Source: Spirometra erinaceieuropaei
Taxonomy: Eukaryota > Platyhelminthes > Cestoda > Diphyllobothriidea > Diphyllobothriidae
Reading direction: 5' to 3'
Length of the DNA stretch: 64,000 bases
NCBI GenBank assembly: GCA_902702965.1
Contig: CACRXP010000987.1
Location: 126,460 to 190,459 of the forward strand
The notes under the pieces are model-generated. The model saw only the letters and a list, made by a program, of their open reading frames with translations, ran no database searches and was not told the DNA's origin. A program made the translations under genes and the position numbers. Below, one piece after another: positions 30,536 to 43,079 of this stretch; position 1 is the stretch's first letter; every line of letters starts with the position of its first letter.

Positions 30536-31331
30536 CTGGTGGGCTGGGGACGGGCTGCAACAGCACCTTCCACGGCACTCTCACGCAAGTGAGAGACACG
30601 CCGTTCAACCCCCCTTGTGTGAAATCCTAGTGTTTGTGTGTATGGCGGGCCAGGTCGTACTGTGGCGCGCGCAGGCATGGTCAGTCGACCGTGTCAGCCA
30701 CCGCGCCCATTCCCACTCCAGTCTGCTGACCGGCTCGGACAGCGGCTGGGGTGTGGGAATGGGAAGGGAGAGTGAGGTCGACGACTCAGCGCACTTTCTC
30801 CTCACTATAAACAATCTGACGCGCTTGAAGCTATCACAGTGCGCTAAAAACCGTGGCTTGGAAGGTTGCCAACTGACGGGGTACCTTGGACCTCCTCCAT
30901 TACTGGAGGCGGTCTGAGAGTCAGGCTGCAATGGCTCCTTTTTAATGTGGCCTTTATGGCACTCCCATCACAGTGTAGGATCCGAGTCAGGCGTTGGCGG
31001 CACGCCCAGGTGCGGCTTCGGCCGTGCCAGCCTCCAAATCTCTGTTGTGTTGGTTGAAATCCTGAGCATTTGTTGTGTGAACCAGGGGGTGTGGTGGAAC
31101 GCCAAGGTGAGGATCCGTCCGAGCCATCCACCTGCGTCCTTCCTCGTCTCCGGTCTTTTTGACTCTGTCTTGACACCGGGCTCGGGCGAGGGAGGAGGAG
31201 AGAGTGCAGGTAGATGCTACGCAAGTCTACCGGCACTATGAACCCCTGCGTAAGTCACCGTCCCTGCTCCCATTGCTGCTGCAACTGTGGGGCACACGGT
31301 GGACATCATCGAAACCGATGGTCGAACTGTC
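30536..31331 (+). repeat. Right arm of large near-identical inverted duplication
   Basis: Partner of 26752-27519. Reference orientation for the family. Contains a GT-rich stretch at its inner edge (about 30506-30525) and ends at GGTCGAACTGTC, after which the sequences part. Confidence 0.8.
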
Positions 31332-32045
31332 ATATCATTCTTCACCAACTTTTTGGAACCTCTACAATCTTCATATTAGGCAAGGAATGGCATCCACAAT
31401 GCTGTTTGCCATGTGGTCTACTTGTGGTTTCCCATGGTGTTTCCCATGGAGTTTCCCATGCATACGCATGCGCATTTCTTGGTTACTTCTCTGTTTTCAG
31501 TACTGTTCCTCACCACCTCCCCCTTAAGAAAATATGAGTTCTGTCTTTGTTTCGCCTGCGGCCATCTCCCAGTTCTGAATCCTCTAGCATTCTGCCGACG
31601 GAATTGTCATCTTTCCGGCATGTGGGTGTTGGTCTGTCCTCAAATTTCTCACACGTCCTTCATTTTGAAATCTTCCTTAGTAAAAGTCGTAAACCTGTTT
31701 ATCACATTTAACAGTTACGTTCGTATCTCAGCCCTCAGCTCGAAGCCTGGCGATACATGGATGCCTGAATTCTTCCTACAATTCTTGTTTTGTCTTAAAA
31801 AAGGTCCTACGCATGATGTCCGTTCAGCCCGCTGTGAAGTAATTGCTATGAAGTCTCCTTCGGCATACTTTTTGCCATACGTCAGCAATACACAGTTATG
31901 CGCTACGGGTTTCGACGTACAATGAGACCGACGATAAGAAAGTGAGAATAACATCATTCCCGTCATAGTTACACAGTTTTATGTTAACCCATTTAATCAT
32001 TCGTCATTTACATAGAGTAGATATATCATCTTATCAAGTGTTAAC
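31332..32045. other. No recognisable feature
   Basis: A 170-codon plus-strand frame (31413-31925) and its shadows have no family landmark. TTTCCCATGG-type words repeat at 31430-31460. Confidence 0.3.
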
Positions 32046-32049
32046 CAAA

Positions 32050-33540
32050 AAGCTGAAATGGGCTTTTGATTCGAGTAAAGATTAGTTAAGTAAGGTTGTA
32101 ATAATAACCATCATGCAGCATAATCCTAAGATGTTTCAGTCACTCCAGGATGTCGGCTTTGAGCGCGTTTCTATGCTGCCGCCTGTAAAAACTGCACTTT
32201 AAAGAGATCACAAATTAGGTAGTATGATTTCTTCCCATTAATTTACGATGCCCTTATGTTAGCAGATATATGTCATAGAGAACATGCACACAGTTATTTG
32301 CTCTCTCATAGATTTGGTAGCAAGTTACGTCTTCCGCAAATTTTCTATTGGAAAAAAGAGGATCTTTCGATTATTAAAGACGTTCTTCATTCACAAACAG
32401 TTTTTCGCTCCATTTGCCGCTACAATTGCATCCAGGGGTTTCCTAATTGCATGCTGCATACATTCCATCATAGAGATATCAATTGTTCATCAACGCTCCT
32501 AGAAAGACGCTCGATAGCCGTTACAAAATTGTGCAATAGATGTGGACCAGGTTGTATACTTTATAAGTAACAATGGCGAGAGTATAGTTTGTCCCCGCGG
32601 TTAGCAACAGATAAACTTGCGATCCTGTCTAACGGAAGTGGTGGCAACAGGGGGTATACAGGTGGGGAATTCGGATGCACACAAAAGGAAATAAATAATA
32701 AATAAAATAAAATAAAACCAGAAATAAGATCAGTAATTTACGAAAAATGTTAAACGAAGAATAAGAATGAAGCACGACAAGGGAAGCTAAGTGACAAAGA
32801 GAAAGATTAAAAAGAAAAGACAAGTCTAATAATGTAAAAAGGCAGCTTACAAATAGATATATATATATGTGCAGAATGGTATTGTCGACAAAGACAAGGG
32901 AGACTGGAATGGCCATTCCTGGCTTATTAGCCGTCGTCAGCCAGCCATACCCAAGCCCGAAGTGTGGAACACCCGAGCCTCGAACTCGCGACCTGTTGGT
33001 TTAGAAGTCAACGCCTCTACTCACCGGGCCACGAGCCCGTTGCCTTGTATGTATATCTAATGGAAATAAGCCATGGTAAATATCGAAGATTTCGACATCA
33101 AAAACGAATTTCCATCCTGAATATTGAAACACGCAATGGCAGTCTGTCCATGTAGATATAAACATCAGTATCTGTGAGTGAAAGGTAGTGGCAATAGTTG
33201 CAAATAGCAATAAAACGCAAAATAGCTAATTTCTTAACGCAGACCAGGTTATATACTTTATAAGTAGCATTAATAAACGCGCTGATGGGATGTTGTATGA
33301 ATGGATATTCCAAGGTCTTAAAAACCTGGTGATTAGAAAGTGTTAAAGCCAAAAGATACCCTTTCTTTGAATATTTGTTCTCTGTCGACGGTGAATGCTG
33401 GAAGCGTTTTTGAATTTCCGAATAAAGCGAATTTATGTCTGGTTAGTGGGAGAGAGGATTGCTCTTTTTCAGAAGACCATTTGTCGAGCATACGCGTGCT
33501 TTCAATGAATTCTCATCAGGCGAATAAGTTTATATGAGAA
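32050..33540. mobile_element. Foldback element interrupted by a SINE-bearing insertion
   Basis: The left half (32050-32565) follows the foldback arm (AAGATTAGTTAAGTAAGG, CATCATGCAGCATAAT, CAGGATGTCGGCTTT). The right part (33243-33540) continues the centre and other arm. The break is bordered by a duplicated segment of about 25 bp, ACCAGGTTGTATACTTTATA at 32542 and ACCAGGTTATATACTTTATA at 33244, as expected for an insertion with a long target duplication. The insert (about 677 bp) contains a SINE. Confidence 0.55.
32860..33050 (-). mobile_element. tRNA-derived SINE with hammerhead, minus strand
   Basis: tRNA-like head on the high-coordinate side, with B-box-like GCGAGTTCGAGGCTC. Hammerhead region 32902-32946: GGCTGG, CTGACGA, GGCT/AGCC stem, GGAA, TGGCCATT, CCAGTC. 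Stem I pairs fully (one G-U) although its sequence differs from the 4.2-kb copy. One substitution sits in each core box. The tail is an (AT)n tract at 32856-32870. Confidence 0.7.
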
Positions 33541-33749
33541 TAGGCTACAAAGTAAAACATGTGGACGATAAAGGAAATCGATAACAACTAGCCTTTTCAT
33601 ATGAGCGGAGTGTGCAAGCAGAGGGAGGGGAATAGGAGGCAGTAAGTGGCAATGCGGATTAGGTGGAGCCGTGTCATAAGGGGGGAGGGGGGACGGGGAC
33701 GTGGAGACCTGCCTACAGTTAATCGATCTTTAGCCACGGTAGACGCGGA
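33541..33749. other. G-rich intergenic stretch
   Basis: Plus-strand G runs at about 33678-33700 (GGGGGGAGGGGGGACGGGG). Nothing else recognised. Confidence 0.4.
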
Positions 33750-34110
33750 GTGTGCAAGAGGTTCATCCGCGCGCACAGCACCGGCCTACGTAGCCTGATG
33801 GCAGTCGCCTATGCTGCTGCTATTAGGCGCTGACCCAGTCGCTTAGGATAATTAGGTAAAACCTTGTAAGTTACACGGGAGGCTTCGTTGAGATCCACAC
33901 GATGCCTAGAATCAACCACGTGTGCGAAAATGGAGCTGTGTATGCTCTTAACTGCACCCTTCCCCAGCCACGCCAGCAGGTGTTCTCGCATTCGTGCGGA
34001 TAGGCGCAGACTGGCACAACCAATATAGCCTGCTCCCCATTACCAGGTAAAGGAACAGATACACATGGAGGTGGTCTGACCTGGTAACCCATCCTTACCT
34101 TCCCCGCGTA
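33750..34110 (-). pseudogene. Second-lineage GIY-YIG endonuclease fragment
   Basis: Minus strand reads MCICSF, then a stop, then GAGYIGCASLRLSARMREHLLAW, LGKGAVKSIHSSIFAHVVDS, EASRVTYKVLPNYPKRLGQRL, a TAG, then AIRLRRPVLC. Order and motifs match 57040-57470. At least two in-frame stops. In Penelope-type elements this domain nicks target DNA. Confidence 0.68.
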
Positions 34111-35479
34111 AGATGGGTTTGGTCGAAAACAATACTTTTGCTACCGCGAAGGTCCGCTAAACGGCTTGGTCAAGGCGCCTTCTCAGGAGTTTACTCGTTA
34201 CGTTCCCTTGAAAGTGAACTTTAAAGAACAGAGTTTTCTTTTCAGCAGTCAGTGTGAGGGGTTTTTCCGGTCGTTCTAGAAGGTTTCTTTCAATAAATCT
34301 GTCATGATACCCGTTCTCACGAAGCAATCTAACCGTCAACAGAACAATCCCATCTTTTGATGGCCACTAGATGCGTCTTCCCACATTTAAAATATTGTAA
34401 AGGCCGCATTAGCCTGGAAATTCGGAAATGTGGTGAACTAAACAACTATTCGGCAAATGTAATTCCAGCCATCTATTTTCCATGAAACACTTTTACCAGG
34501 TGGAAAACGCGATAGACGTGAACCTAAATGACGTCAGCAAATTTCTGGACCACGTATACACCGAAAAGAGTTTCTGTACCTTTTTAGGTAACTACGTGCT
34601 GCTGTACGCATAATCTGCAATAAATGTAGTGCGATTTGCGGTACTCACCAATTTAATTGGCACATTAAGCCATATCTGCCGGCTTTCACGCAGTATAATG
34701 ATCATTTAGGGTTTTAAATGCGTGAGTAGGTTTCACCCATTTATCGGGACTGTAGATCACAGTACGTAACGCTAGTTGACCTCAGGCGTTTACGTCCTGC
34801 CCTGGAGCAACGGACACACCCAGTTTGCCTTGGCGTTTTTACAGTTGCTTTTAAATGGAAGGTGTTTTTGCTTGTTTACAACGCATTTAAATACTCGGAT
34901 CTACCTTTCTCACCCCCTTCACCTCCTCGAATGGCCCGAATTATCCAAACTTCCGCAGACGAAAGCGAAAAAATATATTTTCTTTGCTAACCAACTTTTT
35001 CTTAGGTAAAAATAGAAGGGATTACAGATACATAAGTAGGCTGGATAAAGTCTTCGCTGCGGGTATAAGTCGTGGACCACTAAAACCACTGCTGTCGGCC
35101 GTCGCCTTCACACATGCTTCCGTCCAGAGTTGAAAGTGTATTTATACAAATACAATCGTAGGATACAATCCAAGAGGCTACAAAACAAGTTCAGAATCGT
35201 GTTGCGGACTCATCAGTGGAGTTTTTCGGAGTGGGAAAGCCCCGCAAAACGTCGTCTCTGTGCCGAAAATAGAAGTCTGCCAGTTCGTCTGTAGTGCAGA
35301 ATCTTTCTTTGTGACCCCGGAGTCTGTAGAATTTGTTCAGCCTGCTGGCGTCGCGGCAAATCTAAAAAGCAAGCATCACTGCTAGAGCAAAGGCCAGAAT
35401 GTCTTCAATAATGTCTCATTGTTTAGATTCAATCCTAGATATATTTTCCGAAGGGTCGATAGGATCATCTATTTTTGTT
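34111..35479. other. No recognisable feature
   Basis: Only short frames; no family repeat identified. Confidence 0.3.
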
Positions 35480-36650
35480 GTCGCACAGGCTGTGAAAATA
35501 CGAAATCCGACGATATCCACGGTATGTCCTGCAGCACGGCTAGGGTGGACTTGTGCGTGAGTTAGTCTATAGGGATTTCTGACTTTCGCTGCATCAGTCG
35601 CACTCTCTCCTTCCTAACCCTTCTAGGCCTAAAGAGAAGGTAGAGTCAGAAAGACCGGAGGCGAGATAGGACACAAGTGGCTGGTGCGGCGAGTATCAGC
35701 ACTTAGGCGTGCAACCACAATCAAATTTATGACATTTATTATGGGCGCGCAGCTCGATACCACGTGTTGGACTCCGACTTAAACCTCCTGTCGGTCCAGC
35801 GCAACTACCGTCTGGTCCGCTGGAGGGGAAACGTCCAGCCGCGATTGTCGCACACAGATACAGCTGTAAAAATGTTTACCGCAAACAAATGTGTTACTGG
35901 AAAATTTTTAGTAAAATGTGCATCTACCATTTATATTGTAGGTACCGTTTTCAATAGGGTCATCAAGGACATTGTCTATTACCCTAAAATACACTATACA
36001 CAAACATGGGTCCACCGCGCCAATGTTGACTCCCTTTTGGCCCATAATTTTGCCGTGCCGAGAGGACTTATCATATGCCAGTCCAGTACAAGGACCGTCA
36101 ACGTTGAAAATAACTACTGGAGTATAAGCTAGGGAACTGGAATCTGACAGTCCTTGAGCGATATATTCGAGCAGCTGGAGGCGGACAAATAAAATTCAGC
36201 AGAATAATGAGTCTGAGCAGGCTGCACACAGGCTTGAAGCCGCCTGTACCGTCTGCACGTACCGCATTCGGCCTGATTGCAAAATTAGCACGTAGCGGAC
36301 TTTTTGAGGAGATCTCGGGTTCCGTTCACGTTGACAGAACCAAAAGGGGAGTCAGGGCAGATAAGACTGAAGCGCGTCCGGCAGTACTCAGTAGAACTGA
36401 CTTGCCTATCAGATGGCAACCTTCTAAGCTACGACTGTTGGCGTATCGTGATAACAGGAAAGCACATTTGGCTGTGTGATGTGCCGACTTATCCCATCTT
36501 CTCCCTTCAGGTCCAATGCCAGTCCGAAGACAGCAGTGGGCGTCGGGACTTCTTATGCGTTCCACACGCAATGTAGGGCAATCGTTAGGGACTTGCTCGG
36601 ATTCAACAGTATAGCCCATTAGTGGGCGCGGTGGGTTCACCTGAACCAAC
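35480..36650 (-). repeat. Diverged dispersed repeat with an insertion
   Basis: Left part (35480-35720) matches the family around the chromosome-side half (GATATCCACGGTATGTCC, CACTCTCTCCTTCC, AAAGACCGGAGGCGAG); right part (36400-36480) matches CAGATGGCAACCTTCTAAGC. The spacing is about 500 bp longer than in the 26.7-kb copy. A 122-codon plus frame (35764-36132) lies in the extra sequence and has no recognised landmark. Confidence 0.45.
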
Positions 36651-38417
36651 AGTAGCTGGTGCATCGTAGAATTTAAACAAACCGAGTTGCTATCAGTCTA
36701 GGGCTTGCTGACTGCACGAGCGGGACTTTCTAAGATATCGGACTTAGTTGCCTGGTGTTTTTAGGGGGTGAGAATAATTCGCTTGGCCCAATTTTGAATG
36801 ATTCCGTCTGCCAAAAACAACAATTAATTTATTGGGCCTCGAAGTTATTTACTGGCTTCCAGATTGACTGCTTAGTTATTCCTGCTTTGACAGTCAGTTC
36901 ATTGTACTAAAATGGGTGAATTTCATATGTTGCGGGAGACTGAGCGGTAACATGTCCCAAATATAAGTATAATTAATCACCGGGGTCACCGACCTTTTAA
37001 CAACTCAGGCAAGTTAATTAAACATTTAAAGACAAGGATAAGCTGCCCTTTCGGATCTCTTCAATGAGCGTTTACGCCTTCATTCGCTCCTCTGAGGCAT
37101 GCTATATTGATCGACCGACAAGCCGTTTGTACAAGCGGATGAGAGAATACCATCCTGACTATCTGAGATAAGGTCTGCAAAAATCCATCTTTAGCGTAAT
37201 TTTGACCCACCTGGTATACAGCGGTTATCGGGTAGACGCCCTCTATAAAGCGTAGGCGAGACACTCCAAGTGTCTGCCTCGACGGGAACTTGCGACAGCA
37301 GAGGCAGTGGCCATACGGTTAGCCAACTCAATCTTGAGCTCGAATAAAGAGTTTATACAGGCCCTAGAGCTTCCCTGACCTAAGATGAACCCAGTATTTA
37401 TGCTCACACCCCCAGACATGTCGTGTTCAGCGACGAAAATGATACAAAGCTGGTTGGAAGACGCCTTCCAGTCTCCCTTCACCTCAGTAAGTCCCTAAGA
37501 GAAGTAGGCTATAACCCCTGACTTTTCAAGCCTTCAGCCATCTCCCCGAACTAACTTTGCTACTCTACCCTCCCTTATATTTCCGGACAGACCTGCTGAT
37601 GAATGGTCGAAAGCATATGTTTACGGTGCCTAACTACGTAAATAGAACACTTAGACGACAGGCGGTCGACGCCACAATAAATGTTCATGCAATCCCAGTG
37701 GTGCAGCCTGTCCGATTTAAAGTGACCCCTACATTCATGAATCAGAAATATCGAGGCTATCAGTTAAGATTTCTCTAATGTTGGGCCTGTCTGTCATGGT
37801 TTGAATGCCTACTGATAACCTGACCCCATCTAACCTTATGACCTGCCTTCTTCCCTTGGCGTGGCTTAACGGGAGTTATAATTATGCTGATTAGAATTGA
37901 TGATGGATCTTATTTCGTAGCCGTACCGGCAGTAGACAAGCCCCAGCCCGACCTCTAACAGGTACGGCTGCGAAATAAGGTCTTGTCGAACTGACTGACC
38001 TCGCCGACTGGCAGGGTCGACAGACACCTTAATGCAGCCTACTCAGTAATAGAGGCGATGGAGGTTCAGTGCATGCAGGTGGGAGGGGGAGGGAAGTGAA
38101 CACTTGCGCTGATCAGCACAGGGTGTCCGAGAACCGGCACTTTCGTTTAGCGAAAACATGCGGCTGTTGAGAGAATCTGCTGCCTAGCGTTTGTCTTTTT
38201 GTAAGCCTCGACATGCGACATTGCCAGCCAGGATGGTTCTAGTGGCGATGCTCAGACTGCATTCTATCGTCTATTTAGAGCACCTTAGCTTTGGATCCGA
38301 ATGCTACTTGTCTGCCTACCTGAGTCCAAGTCATAAATTCCAACGAAAAGGATCGGTTTTTACTTCCTCTGATCTCGGTTTCACACCTGTGAAGTCGCAT
38401 GAGGAAGGTATCCCGAG
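36651..38417. other. No recognisable feature
   Basis: A short imperfect inverted repeat surrounds 37906-37985 (CTTATTTCGTAGCCGTACC against GGTACGGCTGCGAAATAAGG). Otherwise nothing recognised. Confidence 0.35.
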
Positions 38418-39412
38418 TCACAGTAAGTGGGCTAACTCATGTAATGACAACCGACATTTAGAAATGTGTTCTCGTTTCAAAAAGTATAATTAAGTACGGT
38501 TGTAGAACTAATTATCATGCAGCATAATTCTATTATAATCCAGTTACTGCAGGCTGGCGGCTTTCGAATGAACTTATTTCCGGTTGCATGCAAAAATGTT
38601 ACGATGCAAAAATGACTACATAAGTAGCATACAGTTTTCTCATTCATTTTCGATGCTCCTGAAAATTCAGTTATATTTCGCGAAAAACATGCATAACATA
38701 TTCATTCTTTTACTCGTATGGTAGAAAATCAGGTCATCTTCCATATTTCATGCTCGAAGGAAGAGTATAATTCGAGTTCAAAAACTTTTCCCAATCCCAA
38801 ATAATTTTGAACCCTACCTGCTGTTATACTTGCATTCAAGGTTTCAAAACTATGAGCCGTATATTTTCCTTGTACAGGAAACCATTCATTTCTCTACAGC
38901 ATTAAGAGGGGACCATATGAAGTTCATAAAATTCAGCAGTTGGTTTTGGCCATATTGTTAACTTTACAAGACACATTGGTAAATGCTGATACATGACTTA
39001 TTATGAACGACAATTTCACGGTATTAAAAATCTCACAAATATAATTTTTTATATCGAATCTTACCTCCCTCCAAGCAAAAAATTAAAGAAAAACGTTATT
39101 TTCCACCGAATAAATAAGAGATTGAATATTCGATGCATGTTTTCCTTTGAAATATAATTGACTCTTTGAGGGCATTGAAAATCAGTGAGACAAATGCGTG
39201 CTACATAAGCAGTCATTTTTTACAGAGTATAGTTCTTGCGTGCAGTTGGAAATAAGATTGTTCACAAGAAGGTCCCCTGGCGTAACTAGCTAATTGTAGA
39301 ATTGTGCTGCACGATGATTAATTTTGCAACTTATTAAACTTTTCTAAATGAAAACGCATTTAGAAATTTTTATTTAAATTTTATGCGTTAGCCTACCTAA
39401 TATAGACGAAAG
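38418..39412. mobile_element. 1.0-kb foldback element
   Basis: Starts CACAGTAAGTGGGCTAACTC and ends with a worn inverse (GTTAGCCTACCTAATA). Arms of about 400 bp carry TAATTAAGTACGGTTGTAG, CATCATGCAGCATAATTC and TCATTTTCGATGC landmarks in inverted order around a unique centre. Non-coding. Confidence 0.68.
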
Positions 39413-39494
39413 GTGAGAATGGCCAGACAGGTGTTCAACTACCAAAGCAGTGATACCGCTCTTCCTATCTTAGGGGTTATTTTTTAACGTTGTC

Positions 39495-40497
39495 CCTACA
39501 GTAAGGAGGGGTAAACTCGAAAAATATCAACCGGAATTCCCAAATGCGTTTCCGTCTCGAAAAGACTAATTAAGCAGGTTTGTAAAACTAATCACCGTGC
39601 ATCATAATTCTGTAACAATCCCGTAACCACAAGATGTTTGCTTTCGAGTGAACTTCTTTTCGGTTTTATGCAAAAATCTTACTCTTTAAAAATGACTACT
39701 TATGTAGCATGCACTTTGTCATTGCTTTTCGATGCCCTTAAATATTCAATTATACTGAATAGAGAACATGCATATAAAATCAGGTTTTTACTTATTCGGT
39801 AACATAATTATGCCTTTTTCCAAGTTTATACGCTAAGGAAGGGTATAATTTAGGGTTAAAATAGTTTCTAATTGCGAGGTTTTTTAACACCATGAAATGG
39901 CCGTTCATAAAGCTTCATGTATTTGCATTTACCAATGTGGTTTGTAAAATTAACAATATGGCTTAAATGCACTGCTAAATTTTATAAAGGGCATAAAGTC
40001 TCCACTAAACGCCGTAGACAAGTATATGGTTTTCCAAACACGGAAAATATAAGGCTTGTAGTTTGAAACCCTGAATGAAAATGTAACGGCAAGTCGGGTT
40101 CAGAATTATCTGGGAATTGGAAAAGTTTTAAAAAGCCGAATTATACCCTTTCTTCGATGATAAATTTGGACGGAGGCGTAATTCCTAACCGAATAATCAA
40201 AAACGCTATTTTTTTTGCATGTCCCCTATGCAGTATAATTGAATGTTTAAGGGCATCGAAAATCAATAAGAAAAAGGGATGTTACATTACTAGTCATTTT
40301 TTCACAGAGCATAGGTTTTCCCTGCAGCCGGAAAGAAGTTCTTTTCAAAGCTAGCATCCTGAGGTAACGGAATCATCACATAATTATTTTGCGCGAGGAT
40401 CAGTTTTACAGCCCTACCTAATTAATCTTTTAAGGACGAAAACGCATTTGGAATTTCGGTTGACATTTTTTGAGCATGCCATTCCTGCTGTAAAACG
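39495..40497. mobile_element. 1.0-kb foldback element, adjacent copy
   Basis: Begins at CCTACAGTAAGGAGGGG and ends CCTGCTGTAAAA. It shows the same arm order as its neighbour, about 80 bp away. Both ends are bordered by TA (TA-CAG ... CTG-TA), suggesting a TA target site. Confidence 0.68.
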
Positions 40498-40499
40498 GG

Positions 40500-40860
40500 T
40501 CATGCGGTAAATGTGCTGGACTACGGCGGGAGTGCTAGTGTGAAGTTTGGTGGGCACTATCGAGAATGTGCAATCATAACAAATGTCAACATTTAAACGT
40601 TAAACGTTTAAAATGCCAACGTATAAAATCTAGGCTAAGTGTGTTTTGCAGACCAAGGCGTGTGGTGAAGCACCTAGGTACAGATTTTGTCATGCCAGCC
40701 ACCTACGCTATCTTCCCTTGCCTCGGTTACCTTGGCTCTGACTTAAAACTATACCCAGGTGGGGGAGGAGGAAGTGCGTGAAGTGATGCGTATGTCCACT
40801 AATATTATAAAAGAGCTCAACCGTCCAATTGTCATTTTTCCGAATACCCTTTAGTCAAGT
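40500..40860 (+). repeat. Diverged dispersed repeat
   Basis: Landmarks GACCAAGGCGTGTGGTGAAGC, GCCAGCCACCTACGC, TTACCTTGGCTCTGAC and GTGGGGGAGGAGGAAGTGCG follow family order as at 17040-17390. A short AAACGTTAAACGTTTAAA palindrome-like word sits at 40596. Confidence 0.5.
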
Positions 40861-42229
40861 AACCGTGCGAAAGTTCAAAATCGACGGCTGTGGAATGCGG
40901 GAAGCATAGAAAGTCACTGCCTCTGTTTGCCGACGTGTTTCACAATCTACCTGTTGCAGGAAAAGTAAACTGCATTTTGGGGTACAGAAAAAGAGAGAAA
41001 GTCGGGCAATTTTACCTCGATCGTTGTTTTTGTCAGACCATCTGGTGTTTGTAGTAAAAGGAAGGGACTGCCGTCTTCATACAGAAGTCTAAAATTTTTA
41101 AAGAAAATACACATGACAGAAAACCATCTTAGTCAGACTAACGCTCGAAATGCAGAGTGAGAGACATTTGGAGAAAAAAAACTTCATTCTTTCTGACTTG
41201 CTGCATTTACTGGTAAGGACGCAGTATGCGACCTCACTCGCGGGACAGATCATCGCGGCCTATTGCGTCCCCATATATTATAATTACCGCTTCTGCACTC
41301 TCCAAACTAGAATAAATGCAGTCTACTTCTTTTGTTAAAAAGCTGTAAGTACTGCGAAAGATGGTGAACTTTACTTGAATTGACAAATATATTAATACCC
41401 TCATAATTCCTCAGAGGTCGAGTCTCTGATACATGGGCTCTTTTACAAGTAGCGCGAGGACGCAAAATGTCGCCTCAACATTTATCCGAAAGCTTAACTC
41501 CTATTGCTTTCTCCTTTTCGCCGTTTAACCCCACCCGTTAACTCCTATTACAAGGTGACCTGGTTTTTGTTCCCCTAGTGGAGTCGGATACTGCGTCCTT
41601 GTCTGCTTTTGGTCTTCCAAGACAAATTTAGTCAATGGGAAGGGCGTTTCCTAAAACGCAGGGACCTGTTTTTATTTCCTAAGTGGGATCACATACTGCG
41701 TCGTCAAGTTTCTAGAGGACCAACGTCGTAGAATTTTCTAGTAAGATCCGGAAAATGGTCTGATGCCCAGGCCTCGCACCACACTGTTAAAAAACGACAC
41801 ATTGTACTGAAATAATGGAGGTTCTGCCTTTTATTGAAGGGGGGAGTTAGGGTTAATGGTTATACAGAGGAAACAGTTCCCCTCGGAACCCAACGCAGAA
41901 CCACTTGTAGTATGGGGTGTTTGTTTTTATCTCCAACACCTGGAAATAACATAATTCACACGCACCCCTCGAAGTTGGCCAGAGATTGGACGCTTAAGGT
42001 GGTGTTCTTCCGAGGTCGTGAGGTCTTCTGTTTGGGCCTACTTAGGTCATCAACCACGGGCGTCTGAAAATGGGAAGACAGCCTTTTAGAGTTGTGAAAA
42101 ATTCCCATTGCAATATTCAGAAGACGAGTTGACGAGCAAACGTTGTTTTCGATATATTTTCTTCAGCCAAGTACACTTATGTGGGAATGGGGTATATTCA
42201 AAACTGGCAGTGATTGAAAAATAAATAGT
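40861..42229. other. No recognisable feature
   Basis: Similar short phrases (TGGTTTTTGTTCCCCTAGTGG / CTGTTTTTATTTCCTAAGTGGG, about 41560 and 41667) suggest an old local duplication. No gene. Confidence 0.3.
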
Positions 42230-42416
42230 GAGTTTAAAAGAAAACGAAAGGACGATCAATGGGACGGTAGATTTATTGGCCTTAGCTGAGGCCTGAGTGG
42301 GAGGCCGCAGAACGCAAAACGTCAGAGTTGGGCGTGGGCATTGATCATCATTCTGCTGCTACCATGCGTAACAGAATCCTGAAACTAAGGATCGGCTGAA
42401 CGCAGGTGGGCAGTCG

Positions 42417-42701
42417 GACGTTGTCTATCAAATTCCATGCCATAAATGCGCTTGCCACTACACAGGCCAAACAGAACGACGTCTCAGCTCACGAATACTT
42501 GAGCACAAACGGGCCGTTCTGGGAGGTGACCCATTATCTCAAGCCGCCATTCACACGCTGGAGGGAGGCCATTAGTTCGACTTCGCCAACACGCGGATAT
42601 TGGCGCGAGCCGGCAACAAGACGGGGCGAGAACTGTTGGAGGCGTGGGTGTCGGACACTAACTCTATCAAAAAACGCATTGACCTGTCTGCGTGTTATTA
42701 G
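42417..42701 (+). pseudogene. PLE GIY-YIG endonuclease, one internal stop
   Basis: DVVYQIPCHKCACHYTGQTE, then LSSRILEHKRAVLGGD, AIHTLEGGH, TAG at 42573-42575, FDFANTRILARAG, NKTGRELLEAWVSDTN, IKKRIDLSACY, TAG at 42699-42701. Both GIY-YIG strands and the IPC-C pair are intact; the break is one stop plus the truncation. Confidence 0.78.
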
Positions 42702-42887
42702 GCACTCCGCTCACGCAGCCAGGCGCGCAGCCCACATCGCCACGAAGAACAAACGCCGTCATCACGCAGGGGGGGGCCATTGTGGACCAGACGGCACAAA
42801 CCAGACCCAGCCATAGACGTAGTCCCCTAAACCCCCCTCCCACACAGCACAACGATATAAATGTTCACACTTTGCTGCACTCTAGCA

Positions 42888-42940
42888 GCCTCTGTTGATG
42901 AACTCCAGCTCGAGTTCGAAAGCTAAGGTCAATAAATCTA
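42888..42940 (+). ncRNA. Hammerhead-like core in PLE 3' block
   Basis: TTGATGA at 42895-42901 (one change from CTGATGA), ACTC, loop CAGCTC, GAGT, then TC and GAAA at 42918-42921, followed by GCTAAGGTCAATAA. The GGTC before AATAA offers a classical GUC cleavage triplet. Stem I is not obvious. Confidence 0.42.
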
Positions 42941-43079
42941 CCGTCCCAGTGACCGTGTCTTTGTTTTCTTTTAAACATGAACCTGGGATGCGCATACGCT
43001 TTTCCATTTGTAAGAAGTTATTTTTAAAAACAGGCTATACATGAGCGGAAGGGCGCAGAACGTTGCATGTGGTTAGTCA

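Larger units (their letters stand above)
42230..42985 (+). mobile_element. 5'-truncated PLE between short inverted blocks
   Basis: Left 42232-42300 and right 42915-42985 contain GGGACGGTAGATTTATTG and its reverse complement, continuing outward to matching TTTAAAAGAAAACGAAAGG / CTTTGTTTTCTTTTAAA. The body is a GIY-YIG domain. The left arm has lost stem II of the hammerhead-like core; the right arm keeps it. Confidence 0.7.

Noticed and set aside
26842..31241. Identical proteins encoded at both arms (98-130 codons)
   Set aside because: Identity reflects the DNA duplication. Frames are open on both strands alike, and the diverged family copies do not preserve them.
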